NCBI GenBank assembly: GCA_000697335.1
Contig: JNEM01006455.1
Coordinates: 1 to 29,046 of the forward strand
Direction: 5' to 3'
Length of the DNA: 29,046 bases
Source of the DNA: Conidiobolus incongruus B7586
Taxonomy: Eukaryota > Entomophthoromycota > Entomophthoromycetes > Entomophthorales > Conidiobolaceae
Positions within the stretch are counted from its first letter, which is position 1, and each line of letters starts with the position of its first letter. Positions 1 through 12,054 of this stretch are shown here, one piece after another. A program made the position numbers and the translations under genes. The notes under the pieces are model-generated. The model had not been told where the DNA came from and made no database searches. It saw only the letters and a list, made by a program, of their open reading frames with translations.

Positions 1-1606
1 AAAATTTTAAAATAATTTATTATAAATATTATTTATAATTATTCTTTTTTTACAAAGAATTAATTTGAAATACTTTTAAATTTATTTTTATCAGTTAAAA
101 AATTAAAATAAAAATATCCATAATGTTTACCATTATATACAAAATAAATTCAGCTTAATATTATTCTTTTATTAAAATTAAAAATTTTCAAAATTTTATA
201 ATTAAGTTTAATATATAAATTTCTTTGATTTAATTATATTTAAATCAAATTACTTATAAAAATATATTGAAAACATCTAGTTTAATTTATATTAATTATT
301 TTTCAATAATAACTATTCCATTTATTAAAATATTTACTATATAAGTTGAATTTTAGAGATTTATACAAGATATGATATTTCAATAATATTTGAATAATAT
401 ATTTAAAAACTATATTTTCAAATTTATTTAATAATTGTATTTTTTAAAAAAAATATTTTATAATAGAGATATTTAATAAAATTTTTATATTATATGCTCT
501 ATTAAGAAATTATTATAATATAAATTTTATAAAATTATGTTAAATTAATATTTTTAAGTTTACAAGATAACTCTTAATAATTAAAAAAAATTGATTAATC
601 TATCTTATAAATAATTAATATTTTGTTATTTAAATTAAATATTGAAAATTAGTAAGTTAAAATGATCGTTTCAACTTTAGAATAATTATAATATGAAATA
701 TAAATATGAAAAAAAATTAAAATATCGAATTTAATATTGTATATAAGTTTTATTTAAATATCTTCAACTATTAATTTTTTTGTTAAATCTGTATTTTAAC
801 TTGACTCACTAATTTAAATTTTAAAGTTAGTTCTATTATTGATACAATTTAAAAATTATGAATTAGAAATATTTAAAAAAAATCATTTGAATTTGATAAT
901 TTATATTAACAATAAACTATAAGATGCTGTCAGTTGATTCAAATCGAATTCAGACTAAAAAATATGGCCAAATAATCATCAAACTTTATAGATACTAAAA
1001 ATTTGGTATTGGTAAAAGCGATTTATAAGATAATAAACCAAAATCTTAATAAATACCATAACTGTTCCAACTTCTTTTATTTCTACCTAGATTTTAGTAA
1101 ACTGTATTTTTAAAATAATATATCAAAGTTCTGAAAAATAATTCAATATTTGCTGAAATAAATTTTAATTTTCATACCTTTAGTAAATATTAAATTAATT
1201 AAAACCATTTAATATTCATAATGTGTTGAGTTTTTTTTTAAATAAACTTCAAATAGCTTACCATTATGAGAAAATTTTTAAAATTAGAATATGTTTAACT
1301 CTAACTATAAATTATAGTAAATAATAGTAGTCTCCTCAAACTTGAAAAAAAAAATCTATAATTTAGAATAAAAGGCTAGTGGATTGAATGATAAAAATCT
1401 AATTCAGGCTGGTACTTGTAGGCTCTATATTATTTTGAGTTATATAATCAAACCTGAAATATAAAACAATCTAACTAATTAAAAATATGAAATGTTATAT
1501 ATAATACTATATACATTATTGAAATGTATATTTATATTAAAAAATGAACACGACTTTGAAAATTTGCCATGAATTTGAATAATGTGTCAAAGCTTGATAT
1601 ATGTTT
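1..1606. other. AT-rich stretch without genes
   Basis: The first 1.6 kb is strongly AT-rich, with homopolymer runs and stops in every frame. I see no codon-like stretch, RNA gene or clear repeat. Its right end holds the 3' flank of the CK2 alpha gene, which ends at 1607 on the minus strand. Confidence 0.7.
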
Positions 1607-2842
1607 TTAATTAGTTTCAGTCTGTTGTTGTTTGGCGTGATCAGCTCTAATTTGGTCTAAAAAGAAAAAGTGAGTCAAATGTTGAAATAGTGATAAATTA
1701 TATGATTTACCAAAGTAGACGTGGTTCATAGCTTCTTGAGCAGTTAATCTTTCTTGGTGGTCGTAACGTAAGAGTTTGTCCAAAAAGTCGATGGCGGCGT
1801 TGGATACGAGGTGAGAGTTTTCGGGTGTAATGAACTTATTCCAGGGTTTGCGCATGTAGTTGCCTAAAATATCATCATAGCGACTGTCTAAGTTGATTTC
1901 GTATTTATCCAGGTATGAATAAAGATCAGGGGTTCCTAATACTTTAGCGATTTTAACCAATTGATCATAGTTGTCAGATCCTAAATAAAACATGTTAATC
2001 AAAATTTAGATATAAACTACATATTTAATTAATTACCATGGAAAAAGGGTTCTTTTTTGAAAATCTAAATTAAAATCAAGTTAGCAAGAAGAGAATAACT
2101 GAACGGATATGAATAAAACATACCATACTGGCGAACATACAGCCCAAACTCCACATATCCAAAGAATAGTCATATTCTTGCATATCAACCAATAATTCGG
2201 GACCTTTGAAGTATCTAGAAGCGACACGAACGTTGTAACTAGTACCAGGATGATAAAATTCAGCCAAACCCCAATCAATTAAACGCAATTTCTTATTTTC
2301 ATGGTCGATCATGACGTTATGAGGCTTAACATCTCTATGCATAATACCTTTGGAATGGCAGAAGTCCAAAGCCTTCAACAATTCGAAGATATAGAAACGG
2401 ATGTCGTAATCTGTGAATTTAGGATACAACATTTTGAAATCCAAGTTATTGACATGTTCAAAGATCAAAGCGGGTGTATTAGACTGAGGATCTTTAACAA
2501 TATCCAATAATTCGATAACGTTCACACCACCCTTCAAATTCTGCAAAATTTTAATTTCTCTCTTGATTTTCTTCTTCTTAACAGGTTTTAAACATTTTAT
2601 AATGACTTTGCAATCTCCAGGAATACTCCAACCTTCGAATACTTCCGAATATTTACCTCTTCCGACTCTTCTAATTATTTCGTAATTATCTTGTTCTCTA
2701 TTAAATTATATCAATAGTTAGTCAATTGAATAGATTGCAAATATTACCCCCAAGTAATTTGTAAATTTTCATAATCCCAATAACTACGAGGCATATTAGA
2801 GTTCACATCAGCGTAAACTCTAGCGATACTAGTTTCAGACAT
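1607..2842 (-). CDS. CKA1: Casein kinase 2 catalytic subunit alpha (5 exons)
   Basis: Constitutive Ser/Thr kinase that phosphorylates acidic sites in the nucleus and cytoplasm, normally as an alpha2-beta2 tetramer. Exons on the minus strand are 2842-2748, 2697-2124, 2064-2037, 1980-1711 and 1656-1607. All four introns are GT-AG and 50-59 bases long. The spliced product is 338 aa, the normal size for CK2 alpha. Visible motifs are the N-terminal RVYADVN and YWDYE segments, the glycine loop [11 protein letters not shown] (44-54), catalytic Lys66, the basic cluster [10 protein letters not shown] (72-81), the catalytic loop HRDVKPHN from residue 152, the CK2-specific DWG at 173 in place of DFG, and then [14 protein letters not shown] and [16 protein letters not shown]. 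The start is the first ATG and matches the family N terminus. Exon 3 is only 28 bases. The gene is divergent from the RanBP9/Gid1-like gene. Identity is secure; which CK2 alpha paralogue this is cannot be told. Confidence 0.96.
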
Positions 2843-4688
2843 TTTAAAAAATTTTTCGATAAATTGACTCAACTTTACAAATCTAGATTTATGATCAAAC
2901 TAATACAAGAAACCTAAAATATTTTAAAATAATATTAGTAAATTGCACCAATTGACAAAGATGATTAGTTGGGTATTAATTTTGATTAAAAATTTCAAAA
3001 TTTCAAAAGTTTAAAGTTTGAAATAAAAATTCAATTAATTTTCCTCTAACCAATTACTTTAAAAACAGAGAGTAATGAAAATATTGAGGAGAAATTATAA
3101 TATTGAATTTAAATTTTATTTTTAGCATATATTGATATAATTATTCATTTACTTTAATGGCTATAGAATTGGATTAATTGTGAGATAATTTTTTACAATG
3201 GAATTTTTCAACTTGAAGTTTTTCACTTTAATAAATTTCACTTGACAATTTTATTTTCATGGGATTTGAATTGAAATTGAAATATTTAGTGTTATTTTTA
3301 TTGAATGTAAAATCATTCAAGTATTTTGAATTAAATATTGGGATAGAAATAATCAGTGTTTATAATGTATCATAAAATAAAAAGGAGTGTATATGGTTTT
3401 TTTCATAATTACTCTATATTATATTTAAAATTAATACTTCCATTCATTGAATTACCCATTTTTTCAACTATTCAGAATTGGAATGACTCATATATCACGA
3501 TGAAATGAGATACTGTTAAAATTGATCAATATTGGTCAATTTATTAAAAATTATTTTATAAACTTAAAAATGAACTTATATAAATATCGGAAAAGTGAAA
3601 ATATAAATATTTATAAAGATAAGTTTCTTCATCAAATTAATATTCACAATTAAATATTTAACTTGTATATCATATCATCCAATAACATTTGAAATTTGAA
3701 TTTTTTGATATATAAACTCTTATATCCTTTGTTTTTAAATTTTAAATTGTATATAAAATAATTTAAATTTATTGGTTTTATTAATGAATATTATATAATA
3801 AAATTTCTAAAAATTAATTTAATTACCATTGTAAAATATAAAAATATAAACTAACTCTTCATTATCATAATCAAATTGTATTTGTGGAAATATGACTAAT
3901 TTTAAGCTAATTAATTATTAGTTTTAATAATTTGTATTTGCAAAAATAATTTATTTTGATAATTTAAATGAAACATAATCAATATTTAGTTCAAATTCAC
4001 TTATATTAAATAAAAAATTTAACAAATCATGAAATCAATCAATTAATTTTAATAATCGAATCAAGTACATATCCTATTTGAATATATAAATACACCAAAA
4101 TTTGAATCTCTCAAACTATCGAGATATATTTCAGAGTATTCAATAAAAAAGCTAACTATTAGGATCTATGATATATATGATTATTATTAGTTGAAGTTGA
4201 TATAATAAATACAGGGTATTAATCATATACGCCAGTTTTATAGACAACAAGAGTTGCAAATTAAACTGTGACCAATATGAATGACTATCTAAATAATTCA
4301 GTATGTCAAATTAATTGAATATTAACCCGAATATATATTAATGATTCGAGATATTAAAAGGATACAATTAATATTTATTAATCGAATCATAAATATCTAT
4401 ATCCTTCATAATCCAGTTTGACTAAAAGTATAGAGATGATAATTCGATCTAAAATTAATTAAAAAGAGACCCCTAATTTGGTAAATGATTGTTTTATGAT
4501 AATAATCCATTTAATTCAAAAATTACAGTCATTCCATTTTCAATTTTTCAATTTTATTCTTTCAACTATTAATTATTAATTGTTAATTAAAAATTAATAC
4601 TCTGATTATAAATTATTCATACTGTATTTTAATTGCTATTAAGAGTTTATTAAATCATTCTTAAAAACATTATTTTTTTTAATTCAAT
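2843..4688. other. Divergent intergenic region
   Basis: About 1.85 kb of AT-rich DNA between two genes transcribed away from each other, so it must carry both promoters. I see no further ORF. A 9-base inverted repeat (ATGATTCGA at 4341-4349, TCGAATCAT at 4382-4390) lies about 300 bases before the plus-strand start. I could not assign specific factor sites. Confidence 0.6.
4341..4390. repeat. Short inverted repeat upstream of the RanBP9/Gid1-like gene
   Basis: ATGATTCGA at 4341-4349 is the reverse complement of TCGAATCAT at 4382-4390, with a 32-base spacer. Two CG-containing arms are unusual in such AT-rich DNA, but arms of this length can arise by chance. A binding-site pair is possible and unproven. 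Confidence 0.35.
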
Positions 4689-6752
4689 ATGGTTAACAGA
4701 AACCAGTCAACACCCCACAATATTACCTCGAATTGGAGTTTGAGACGCATTCACCATATGAGTACTCACCCATTGTCTACATCAACTTCTAACTCTCAAC
4801 CTGTACAATTACCTTCTACTACGAATTCCCACCTGTCAGCTGAACCTCAAGAAATTCGAAGAAATAGCTTCAAATTGCCCGATTATTTACAAGGTACTTC
4901 ATTCGCAGATTGGGTGGCGGAACGAGAGAATGCCAAGGGAGAAGACGGAAAACAGGAACTCTATGTTCCAACAGCTTGGAGTAACAAGGATAAGAACGGA
5001 CTTTTAGACCTGAGTAAATTTAATATGAGAGTGACTTACATTGGTATTTTTTTTATCCCTTATACCCAATGAACTTGAACACAAGTTAACAATTGGAATT
5101 TGTTTAGGACCTGGTAAGAGCGAGTCGGATATTTCAGCAATTCGAGCCAATCATTTTATACCACCTCAGTGTGGTATCTTTTATTTCGAAATTGAAATTA
5201 TTTCTAAAGGGAGGGACGGGTAAAATTAATTTTTACTAACATTATAGACCTTTGGTTTATTTATTTAAATAATATGTTTTTTAGTCAAATAGGTATCGGT
5301 TTCTGCGCTAATACCGTTATGTTATCTAGATTACCTGGTAATTTTAATTGATATTGTGACTTATTTTCAGTTTGTAACGATTTTTAGGTTGGGAACCTAA
5401 CTCTTGGGGCTACCATGGTGATGACGGTAACTCTTTTAATTGTACAGGAACTGGAAAACCTTACGGTCCCACCTTTGGTATGGGTGATGTGATAGGATGT
5501 GGTATTAATTTTAGAGATAATACCGCCTTCTTTACCAAAAATGGGATTAATTTAGGTATTTTAATTTTTTAAAAATGATAGAAGCAAGTCATATAACTTG
5601 ATAATTTCAGGTATTGCTTTTAGAGATATTCGAGGAACTTTATATCCTTCTGTTGGTTTAAGGACTCCTGGAGAACAAATTGAAGCTAATTTCGGTCAAA
5701 AGAGATTCAAATTTGATATTGAGCATTATATGAGCTTAGAGAAAACTAAACTTTGGAAAGAGATTAATGCTTTCCCATTACCAGATCAATCTAATATATC
5801 TGGAGATCATAAAGAAACCTCCACCAATTCAATTCTCAACCTTATGTTAACATCATATCTAGTACACCATGGTTATCTCAACACTGCTAAAAAATTTGCA
5901 TCAAATGCTTTGGGTATGGGAACTGAAGACGAAGCCAATCCATCTGCTTGCAGTCCTTCAGAAACCAGGATCCAACAAAAACTAGAACTCGAATTGAGCA
6001 ACGATCAAGCCAACGACATTCGACAGCGAAAGACAATTCGCGACAACGTCTTACTCGGCAATATCGACGAAGCCATCCGACTTACCGAACTATATTATCC
6101 CACCGTATTTGAAACCAACCAAGAGATTCTATTTAAATTAAAATGTCAAAAGTTTGCCGAAATGATGATTCAACTCCATCAATCTAACAATTCCAATCCA
6201 AAAAATGAAAACGATATCAATATGGAGATTGATGATGATATTCCCAGAAATCACACGGGTTCATCCCGTCAAGACCAATTCAGCAACAAAAACGATATTT
6301 TGATGAAGATTATTAGCTATGGTCACGACTTGCAAAATGAATTCGGCAAGGAAGATAAACCCTTTATTAAAAGTACCTTAGTGGTAATTAATATTCATCC
6401 ATTATTTCATTTAGTAGTATATACTGATTAATCTGAATTCTCTAGGATGTATTCGCATTGTTAGCATACGCCAATCCCTACGAATCTGCAATGGCCTATC
6501 TATTGGATCCCAATCAGAGAGAACCTGTTGCCAATGCCCTCAATTCAGCTATTTTAGGTAAATAATCAATCATTCTTATCCTAATAATTTATTGATCATC
6601 AATTATTTTATCTAGTGAGTCAAGGACGACCACCCATTCCATCTCTAGAACTACTATTCCGACAAGCTAGTGTATGCTGTAGTCAACTGGTCGAAAATGG
6701 TATCGGTGACGGTGCACTTGTTAAAATAAGAGAAGATTGTTTAATGGAATAA
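4689..6752 (+). CDS. RanBP9/10-Gid1 (Vid30) family SPRY-LisH-CTLH-CRA protein (7 exons)
   Basis: Scaffold subunit of the CTLH/GID E3 ubiquitin ligase, which in yeast destroys gluconeogenic enzymes when glucose returns. Exons are 4689-5043, 5108-5219, 5285-5337, 5388-5555, 5611-6383, 6446-6557 and 6616-6752. The six introns are 50-65 bases, all GT-AG, and the joined product is 569 aa. Domain order is: a Ser/Thr/Asn-rich N terminus (1-75); SPRY (about 115-265) with [43 protein letters not shown] and [12 protein letters not shown]; LisH (about 303-330, [10 protein letters not shown]); CTLH (about 365-420, GNIDEAIRL); and a C-terminal CRA with LLAYANP and [13 protein letters not shown]. An Asn- and acid-rich linker of about 50 residues splits CTLH from CRA. 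Human RANBP9/RANBP10 and yeast Vid30 share this layout. The family is secure. I leave the symbol empty because fungal naming varies (GID1/VID30/RANBP9). Confidence 0.94.
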
Positions 6753-7579
6753 AATACACTCAAGTATTTTTTACCACCGTTTCATCGTTTTGAACTCAAT
6801 CCCTGATAATATTTTACATATGCTGTACTACTCACCAATAGCATTCAATTTGGATTTTTATATACTATTGCTCTTAAAATATAAAATGTAAATTGATTTA
6901 ATATTATTAATGTTTCATCTGAATGGAAATATCTATTGAACTTTGATATTTTAATGAAATTATGGCAAGTTGTATTTTAATTTCAATTCATTTACAAATA
7001 TTAAAATATTTTATTATTATGCTTACTAAATAATCTTTATAAATTTGTAATAATTTGAGAATTATCTAATAATTTAATTATTTATTCAAATTCCAATTTT
7101 TTCATATCTTAAGTGTGGTTAAAGTATCAAAATTGAATATTTTTTTAGTTTTTTAACTCAAATTTCAATCTTATTCCGAAAAAAAAATGAATGACAATAT
7201 TTCAAAAGCCAAAATATATAAATCAATAAGTTAGTTAAAAAATTCATCAATTTGTTAGTTTTATTAAAGTATTTTGAATATAAAAAATAATTTACTTGAT
7301 GTTATTATTACTATTCATTTAACAAAGTTTGAATTATAATATTAAGAATGAATTTGATATTGACTTTAACATTTTAGTAGTTTGAATAAACCTGTTAAAT
7401 ATTATCCCATAATAATAAAAAGAGATCTAATAATGTTAAATTAACCTTTCAAATGTGGGGAGATGTCAAAACAGGGGACTAGTTTTAACTAATTAAAAAA
7501 TTAATTAAATTTATTTATTTCAATCTGTTATAATAAAAATAATAATAATAATAATTATAATAATTATAACTAAACCAAT
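6753..7579. other. Intergenic region, AT-rich
   Basis: Tandem spacer between two plus-strand genes. It holds the 3' flank of the Gid1-like gene and the promoter of the CTNNBL1 gene. Apart from a short AAT repeat at 7538-7555 I see nothing distinctive. Confidence 0.6.
7538..7555. repeat. (AAT)6 microsatellite
   Basis: Six AAT units ending 25 bases before the CTNNBL1 start codon, so probably in its promoter or 5' leader. Confidence 0.8.
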
Positions 7580-9652
7580 ATGGATATTGATTCAATTTTC
7601 AATGTAAAGATTTTTTCACATTATAAAATCTATATATACAAATAATTAATAAATTTAGAATAAGGACAAGTCAGGAAAACGTAAATTAGTTGACCCCAAC
7701 AAAGACGGAAGTATCAAATTACTCAAGGTGGATTCTGACGAAGAGGTGGAATTCAGCAGCGTTCAAAAGGGTGACAAAAGGGACCAAGTTGATGTGGAAG
7801 ACGAGACCGAAGACCGGGAAGAGGACGAAGAAGGCGGACGATTCTTCGAAGATGGTTTAGATAACCAAGAGCGTCAAGTTTTAGATTGGGTAGAATTAGG
7901 GGATGATCTAGATGTAATTTATCTCCATAGTGACTTAATTCTTACTAATATTTATTATAGAATGAAGAAATAACGATAATGACAGTTAAAAAATTAATTT
8001 TAAAGTTGGAAAAGAGTATTACTAAAAATAATGAAATGAGGACTAAATATCCTAATGAACCTAAGAAGTAAATGACTTATTTTTATTTAAAATTGCATTA
8101 TTCATAATTTGGTAGGTTTATGGAATCGGAAACTGATTTAGATCAAGAAATTAAAAATTGCAAATTATTAGCTCAAACTCCACAATTTTATCCAACTCTT
8201 ATTGAATTAAATGCAATTCAATCCATTCTAGGTCTTCTCATCCACGAAAACACTGACATCGTAGTAAGTTGTCTCGAACTAATCAACGAATTAATCGATG
8301 AAGATATTTTATCAGATCCTGAAACTACATTAAAACCTAAAGAATTACAAGCTATCGAATCTGGCATCAATGCACTGATTCAAAATCTCCTGGACAACAA
8401 ATTCTACACCTTCCTAATGCAAAACATCCTTCGCTTTGATGAAACGAATGACGAAGAACGTTCCGGCATCTTTCAAATCCTTAGTATTATAGAGAGTATC
8501 GGATCCATTCAAGCGGACGCTCTTGAATTAATTTTAGCTGAAACTGAAATTTTACAGTGGATTGTCAATCGCATCAAATTCAAAAATCATATCACTGACA
8601 AAGAGTTGGGAAGTTTCGATGCAAACGCCCAATACGCCTCCGAAGTATTAGCTATTCTCCTCCAGGGAAGTCGCAACAATCGTATAAAATTCTGTGGGAT
8701 CGGTGGCGTTGACGCAGTTCTGAGAATTCTAAGTAACTACAAAAAGAGAGATCCCAGAGACAGGGACGAAATCGAATTTATGGAAAATTTATTCGATTGT
8801 ATCAATTCCGTCCTCCAAGAAGATGTCGGCAAACAAAAATTTTTTATATCTGAAGGCATTGTTCTCATGTTGATTTTACTTAAAAGTAAAAGGATGTGTC
8901 GTATCCGAGCTATTGAAACTATCAATTTTGCGACTGTAACACATTCCGGAAAACCTAATTCCATCCAACTGGTGCGAGAAGGTGGTCTCAGTCCCATATT
9001 TTCAGCCCTAATGAAAAAGAAACTGAAACAATACAAGAAACAATACCCAGAATTCAACGAGATCAAGGACGAGGAGCACTGTGTCAGTATAATCAGTTCC
9101 CTATTAGTAAATCTTCCAACTGACAGTCTCGAGTGGGTGCGAGTACTTCGAAAATTCTTCGAAAACGACATGGAGAAGGTCGATCGCATCGTGGAAATTT
9201 TCCTCTTTTATAATGATCGTATGACCCAGATCGAACGCACTTTGGACGAACATTTGAATCTCGATATGGACGACGATCTCATGACTGAGGATGAACGTAT
9301 CTACTCCGCCAAACTCGAAGGAGGACTTTTCACACTACAAATGACAGCTCTGATTCTCACTATTTTGGCTTATTATGAAAGCGCCATTCGCGATAAGATC
9401 ATTTACCTCCTCGTCCGACGTAATTTGGGACTCTCGACCATTGAAGCAGTCGTTAAAGAATACTTGGAGGGATTGGGTGATGATCACGATATGGATACTA
9501 CTGAAGACGAAGATCATATCAGTCTCAATTATAGGGCGTTGGACTGGATTACTTCACTTCAGAAAGATTTCGTACCTCCAGAATCTTTAGTGAATAATGA
9601 GGATGTGGAAACTACTGAAGGTGACGAGAATGATAAAGTAAATGACGAGTAA
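7580..9652 (+). CDS. CTNNBL1: Beta-catenin-like protein 1, spliceosome-associated armadillo protein (4 exons)
   Basis: Armadillo-like helical-repeat protein that associates with the Prp19/CDC5L part of the spliceosome in the nucleus. Exons are 7580-7603, 7659-7913, 7961-8067 and 8116-9652. Introns are 55, 47 and 48 bases, GT-AG. The first exon is only 24 bases (MDIDSIFN) and was chosen because it gives an ATG and an in-frame splice. The product is 640 aa against 563 in human. Residues 1-93 are highly charged and Asp/Glu-rich. The conserved core begins at VKKLILKLEKS and KYPNEPKKFMESETDLD (about 100-137), continues through LIELNAIQSILGLLIHENTD, SEVLAILLQ, EFMENLFDCINSVL, FFENDMEKVDRI, and ends with GGLFTLQMTALILTILAYYE. 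An acidic tail follows the repeats. Saccharomyces cerevisiae lacks this gene whereas intron-rich fungi keep it, which fits the many introns here. Confidence 0.94.
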
Positions 9653-10450
9653 ACAAATTAAATTATTTCAATTTACTGAATTAATAAAGAGTAAATTTAA
9701 AATGAAAAATATAATAATATTTAAATTAATTGACTAAAAAGGAATTGTAATATAAATTGGATGAATTTAAGGTGACAGTGATGAAATATTTAAACAAATT
9801 TTATAATGTTTTGTTTTTAAAAAAATTGTTAATGTATGAATCGAATATTTGTCTCTCATAGTGTCACGGTTATTAGCTCTTGGAGCGTCCTTGAGGTCAC
9901 TGACACAGCCATTCTGTAGGCCAGATTGTGAAACATGACGCTACCAGCTGGGGTAAACTACCGATGATCAGGTCTCTGGCTATCCGGCCTTAATCACTTG
10001 TAAATAGGGCTTTGTAAAGAGCGACTAGACCAGCAGCAACAGTGGCGACGTTAGGTTCCGACATGCTAAGAAGATGGAATCAAGGAATATCAATAGGAAC
10101 GGACTTAGAAGATATAGTGTAAAATGACTCAAGTAGAACTATAAGGAGTTACTTAAGTATATCACAAGAGTTGGTTTTGGAAGTAGGCAAAAGGTCTATT
10201 TGTGTAAGAAAGTAATGTAAGAGAAAGTGTGTATATGTAGATTAATTAGGAAGTGTTGGTATAAGTAGACCATGACGGATTAATATCGTGATTGTAAGAG
10301 CATCGGCATATTGTATTACCAAGTGTTTAGAGCCTTATTCATAATTGGTTAGTATTATTTATATGGCTTGTTGGTATGATATGGGATTTAGTAGTGGGTT
10401 TTGAGTGAAAGAAGGTATGAATTACATAACAAATGTCACACATTGACTAG
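9653..10450. other. Intergenic region with a compositionally distinct island
   Basis: After about 200 bases of ordinary AT-rich 3' flank, composition changes sharply near 9862. From there to about 10092 the DNA is close to half G+C, and from 10093 to 10442 it remains unusually G-rich on the plus strand. The island ends within 10 bases of the tRNA-His gene. Only short open stretches exist, on the minus strand, and none resembles a known protein. Confidence 0.55.
9862..10092. mobile_element. Possible solo LTR or other retroelement relic next to tRNA-His
   Basis: The segment starts TGTCACGG and ends ATATCA, which is the TG...CA form of LTR ends. It is flanked by ATAG on both sides (9858-9861 and 10093-10096), a possible 4-base target duplication. 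It is much richer in G+C than its surroundings and contains a TGTAAATAGGGC segment resembling an LTR promoter region. It lies a few hundred bases upstream of a tRNA gene, where Ty1- and Ty3-type elements of fungi tend to integrate. No coding part is present, so if real it is a solo LTR fossil. The boundaries are weak: the compositional shift continues to about 10442, and TGTCAC also occurs at 10434-10439. A 4-base match can be chance. Low confidence. Confidence 0.28.
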
Positions 10451-10521
10451 GCCGTTGTAGTATAGTGGTAGTACGAAGCGTTGTGGCCGCTCAGACCGCG
10501 GTTCGATTCCGCGCAACGGCA
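10451..10521 (+). tRNA. tRNA-His (anticodon GUG)
   Basis: A complete cloverleaf can be drawn. The acceptor stem GCCGTTG (10451-10457) pairs perfectly with CAACGGC (10514-10520), with discriminator A at 10521. The D-stem is GTA/TAC (10460-10462, 10072+402 i.e. 10472-10474). The anticodon stem is 10476-10480 with 10488-10492, where the outermost pair is an A-C mismatch. Loop TTGTGGC holds GTG at 10483-10485. The T-stem CGCGG/CCGCG encloses TTCGATT (10502-10508). There is no intron. The internal B box GGTTCGATTCC is intact and the A box lies near 10458-10468. The base before the gene is G, but the G-1 of eukaryotic tRNA-His is normally added after processing by Thg1. Confidence 0.96.
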
Positions 10522-10540
10522 CTTGAATTTCTCGAGATTA

Positions 10541-10547
10541 TTTTTTT
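10541..10547 (+). terminator. RNA polymerase III T-run terminator
   Basis: Seven consecutive T on the coding strand, 20 bases after the tRNA-His discriminator base. This is the usual termination signal for polymerase III. Confidence 0.85.
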
Positions 10548-10981
10548 CACATATTCAATAACAATTTCTTATCAATATTTAATTTTTACTCTCATTTATC
10601 ATATTATAATTCTATTTGATTATTTTAATTATATATCTAACACTAAATACTTTTTTTAATCTTATATTATATTATAATTACAGCCTTATCAAATCAAATT
10701 CAATTTAATATATGTGCTGATAATATATTTAAATATATATATATATATATAATTTAACTAAATTTAGTCTTTTTATTGTATTTGAATTATAAATATTTTA
10801 GACTATGATTAATAATTGAACCCACAATTAATTTACAACCAAAGTTACAAATTAAAACAATGTATTACCAATACCCCCTGCCAAATTAATATTAGTGAAT
10901 AATAAAAACGATTTTAATTAAAATACAAATTAACACTAAAATTATTTTAAATATAAAATTAAATTAAATTAACCCAAATCA
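10548..10981. other. Intergenic region, AT-rich
   Basis: Promoter-side spacer of the NAA35 gene. It contains an 18-base AT dinucleotide run at about 10733-10750 and nothing else that I can recognise. Confidence 0.6.
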
Positions 10982-12012
10982 ATGACATCACCCCATCAGC
11001 ATTCTATATCTCCAACGAGTCGTTCGGTATCCACGACACCGCCACCTACCAATTATTTCAACTCGAATTTTTTGGATCCTTCGAACCGTATGCGAGTTCA
11101 GCAAGTTGAGGATTTTGAAAATGTTACTTTAGTATTTGAGAGAGGATGTGCCGGTAAGTATTAAAGAATATATGTTGGAATTGGAATTAACTTTGGAGTA
11201 GCTTTAGAATTGGGGGAGTTGATCCACTCTCCACACTTCGGTCTTCAGGACGCGATGGCAGCTTGTGAGGTAGTTTTGTTTAAAGTTAATAGATAAGGTT
11301 GATTAATGAAATTTAGATGATGGATCCCAAGATGGACAGTGGTTATCATGGTCACCATGCCAGTTTGAACGATTTTAACTTGAATGCAGATTTTAACTAT
11401 AATATAACTTTGGGTATTTTGGATAGGATATTTAGTCTACAGGTAATCATCATCGACACTTGAGGGATTCAAAATTGACAAATTTAGATTGAATGGTATC
11501 ACGGCCATCCTCCGTTGCAAACATTATTCACAAGTTACTACTTCCATCATCCGACGCCGCAATTGACATATTCGACATCTTCGAAGAATTTAATAGCGAC
11601 TTACGTTCATTTGGTAAGATTAACTTGCCATTTTATAGGTACTCAAATGCTGGAAGAGGGATCATTTTACGAAAGCGAGGACTTCAGTAACCAACTACCA
11701 CATGGTGTACGCTGGAGTCACGTCCAAAGTCACGACGAGGAAAGATGGGTGGAACGGAGCGAAGCTTTGGTGAACCAACTGATTGAGGGTTTGAGTATTA
11801 GGGACCAGATTTTAGATTTGATTATTCACAGATTCAAAGTTCAGATATTGTTACTCAAAATTGTTTATGAGTTTTATTCACGCCGACGTGTTGAATTAAT
11901 TAGGAATTGGACCTTTGAAAATTTGTCGATCTTTAACAATTTCCAATTGGAATATAGCTATAGTGAAGAAATTGTAGATTCAGGTAATTCTAGCATAATT
12001 GGATTTGGAATT

Positions 12013-12054
<42 letters not shown>

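Noticed and set aside
8737-9189. 150-codon minus-strand frame inside CTNNBL1
   Set aside because: Antisense to a conserved armadillo-repeat region, with no recognisable protein features.
11620-11645. Possible 26-base intron in NAA35 exon 4 (GTAAGA ... TATAG)
   Set aside because: Donor- and acceptor-like ends are present, but the segment reads through as VRLTCHFIG in a region that matches the family before YESEDF. Removing it would also shift the frame.
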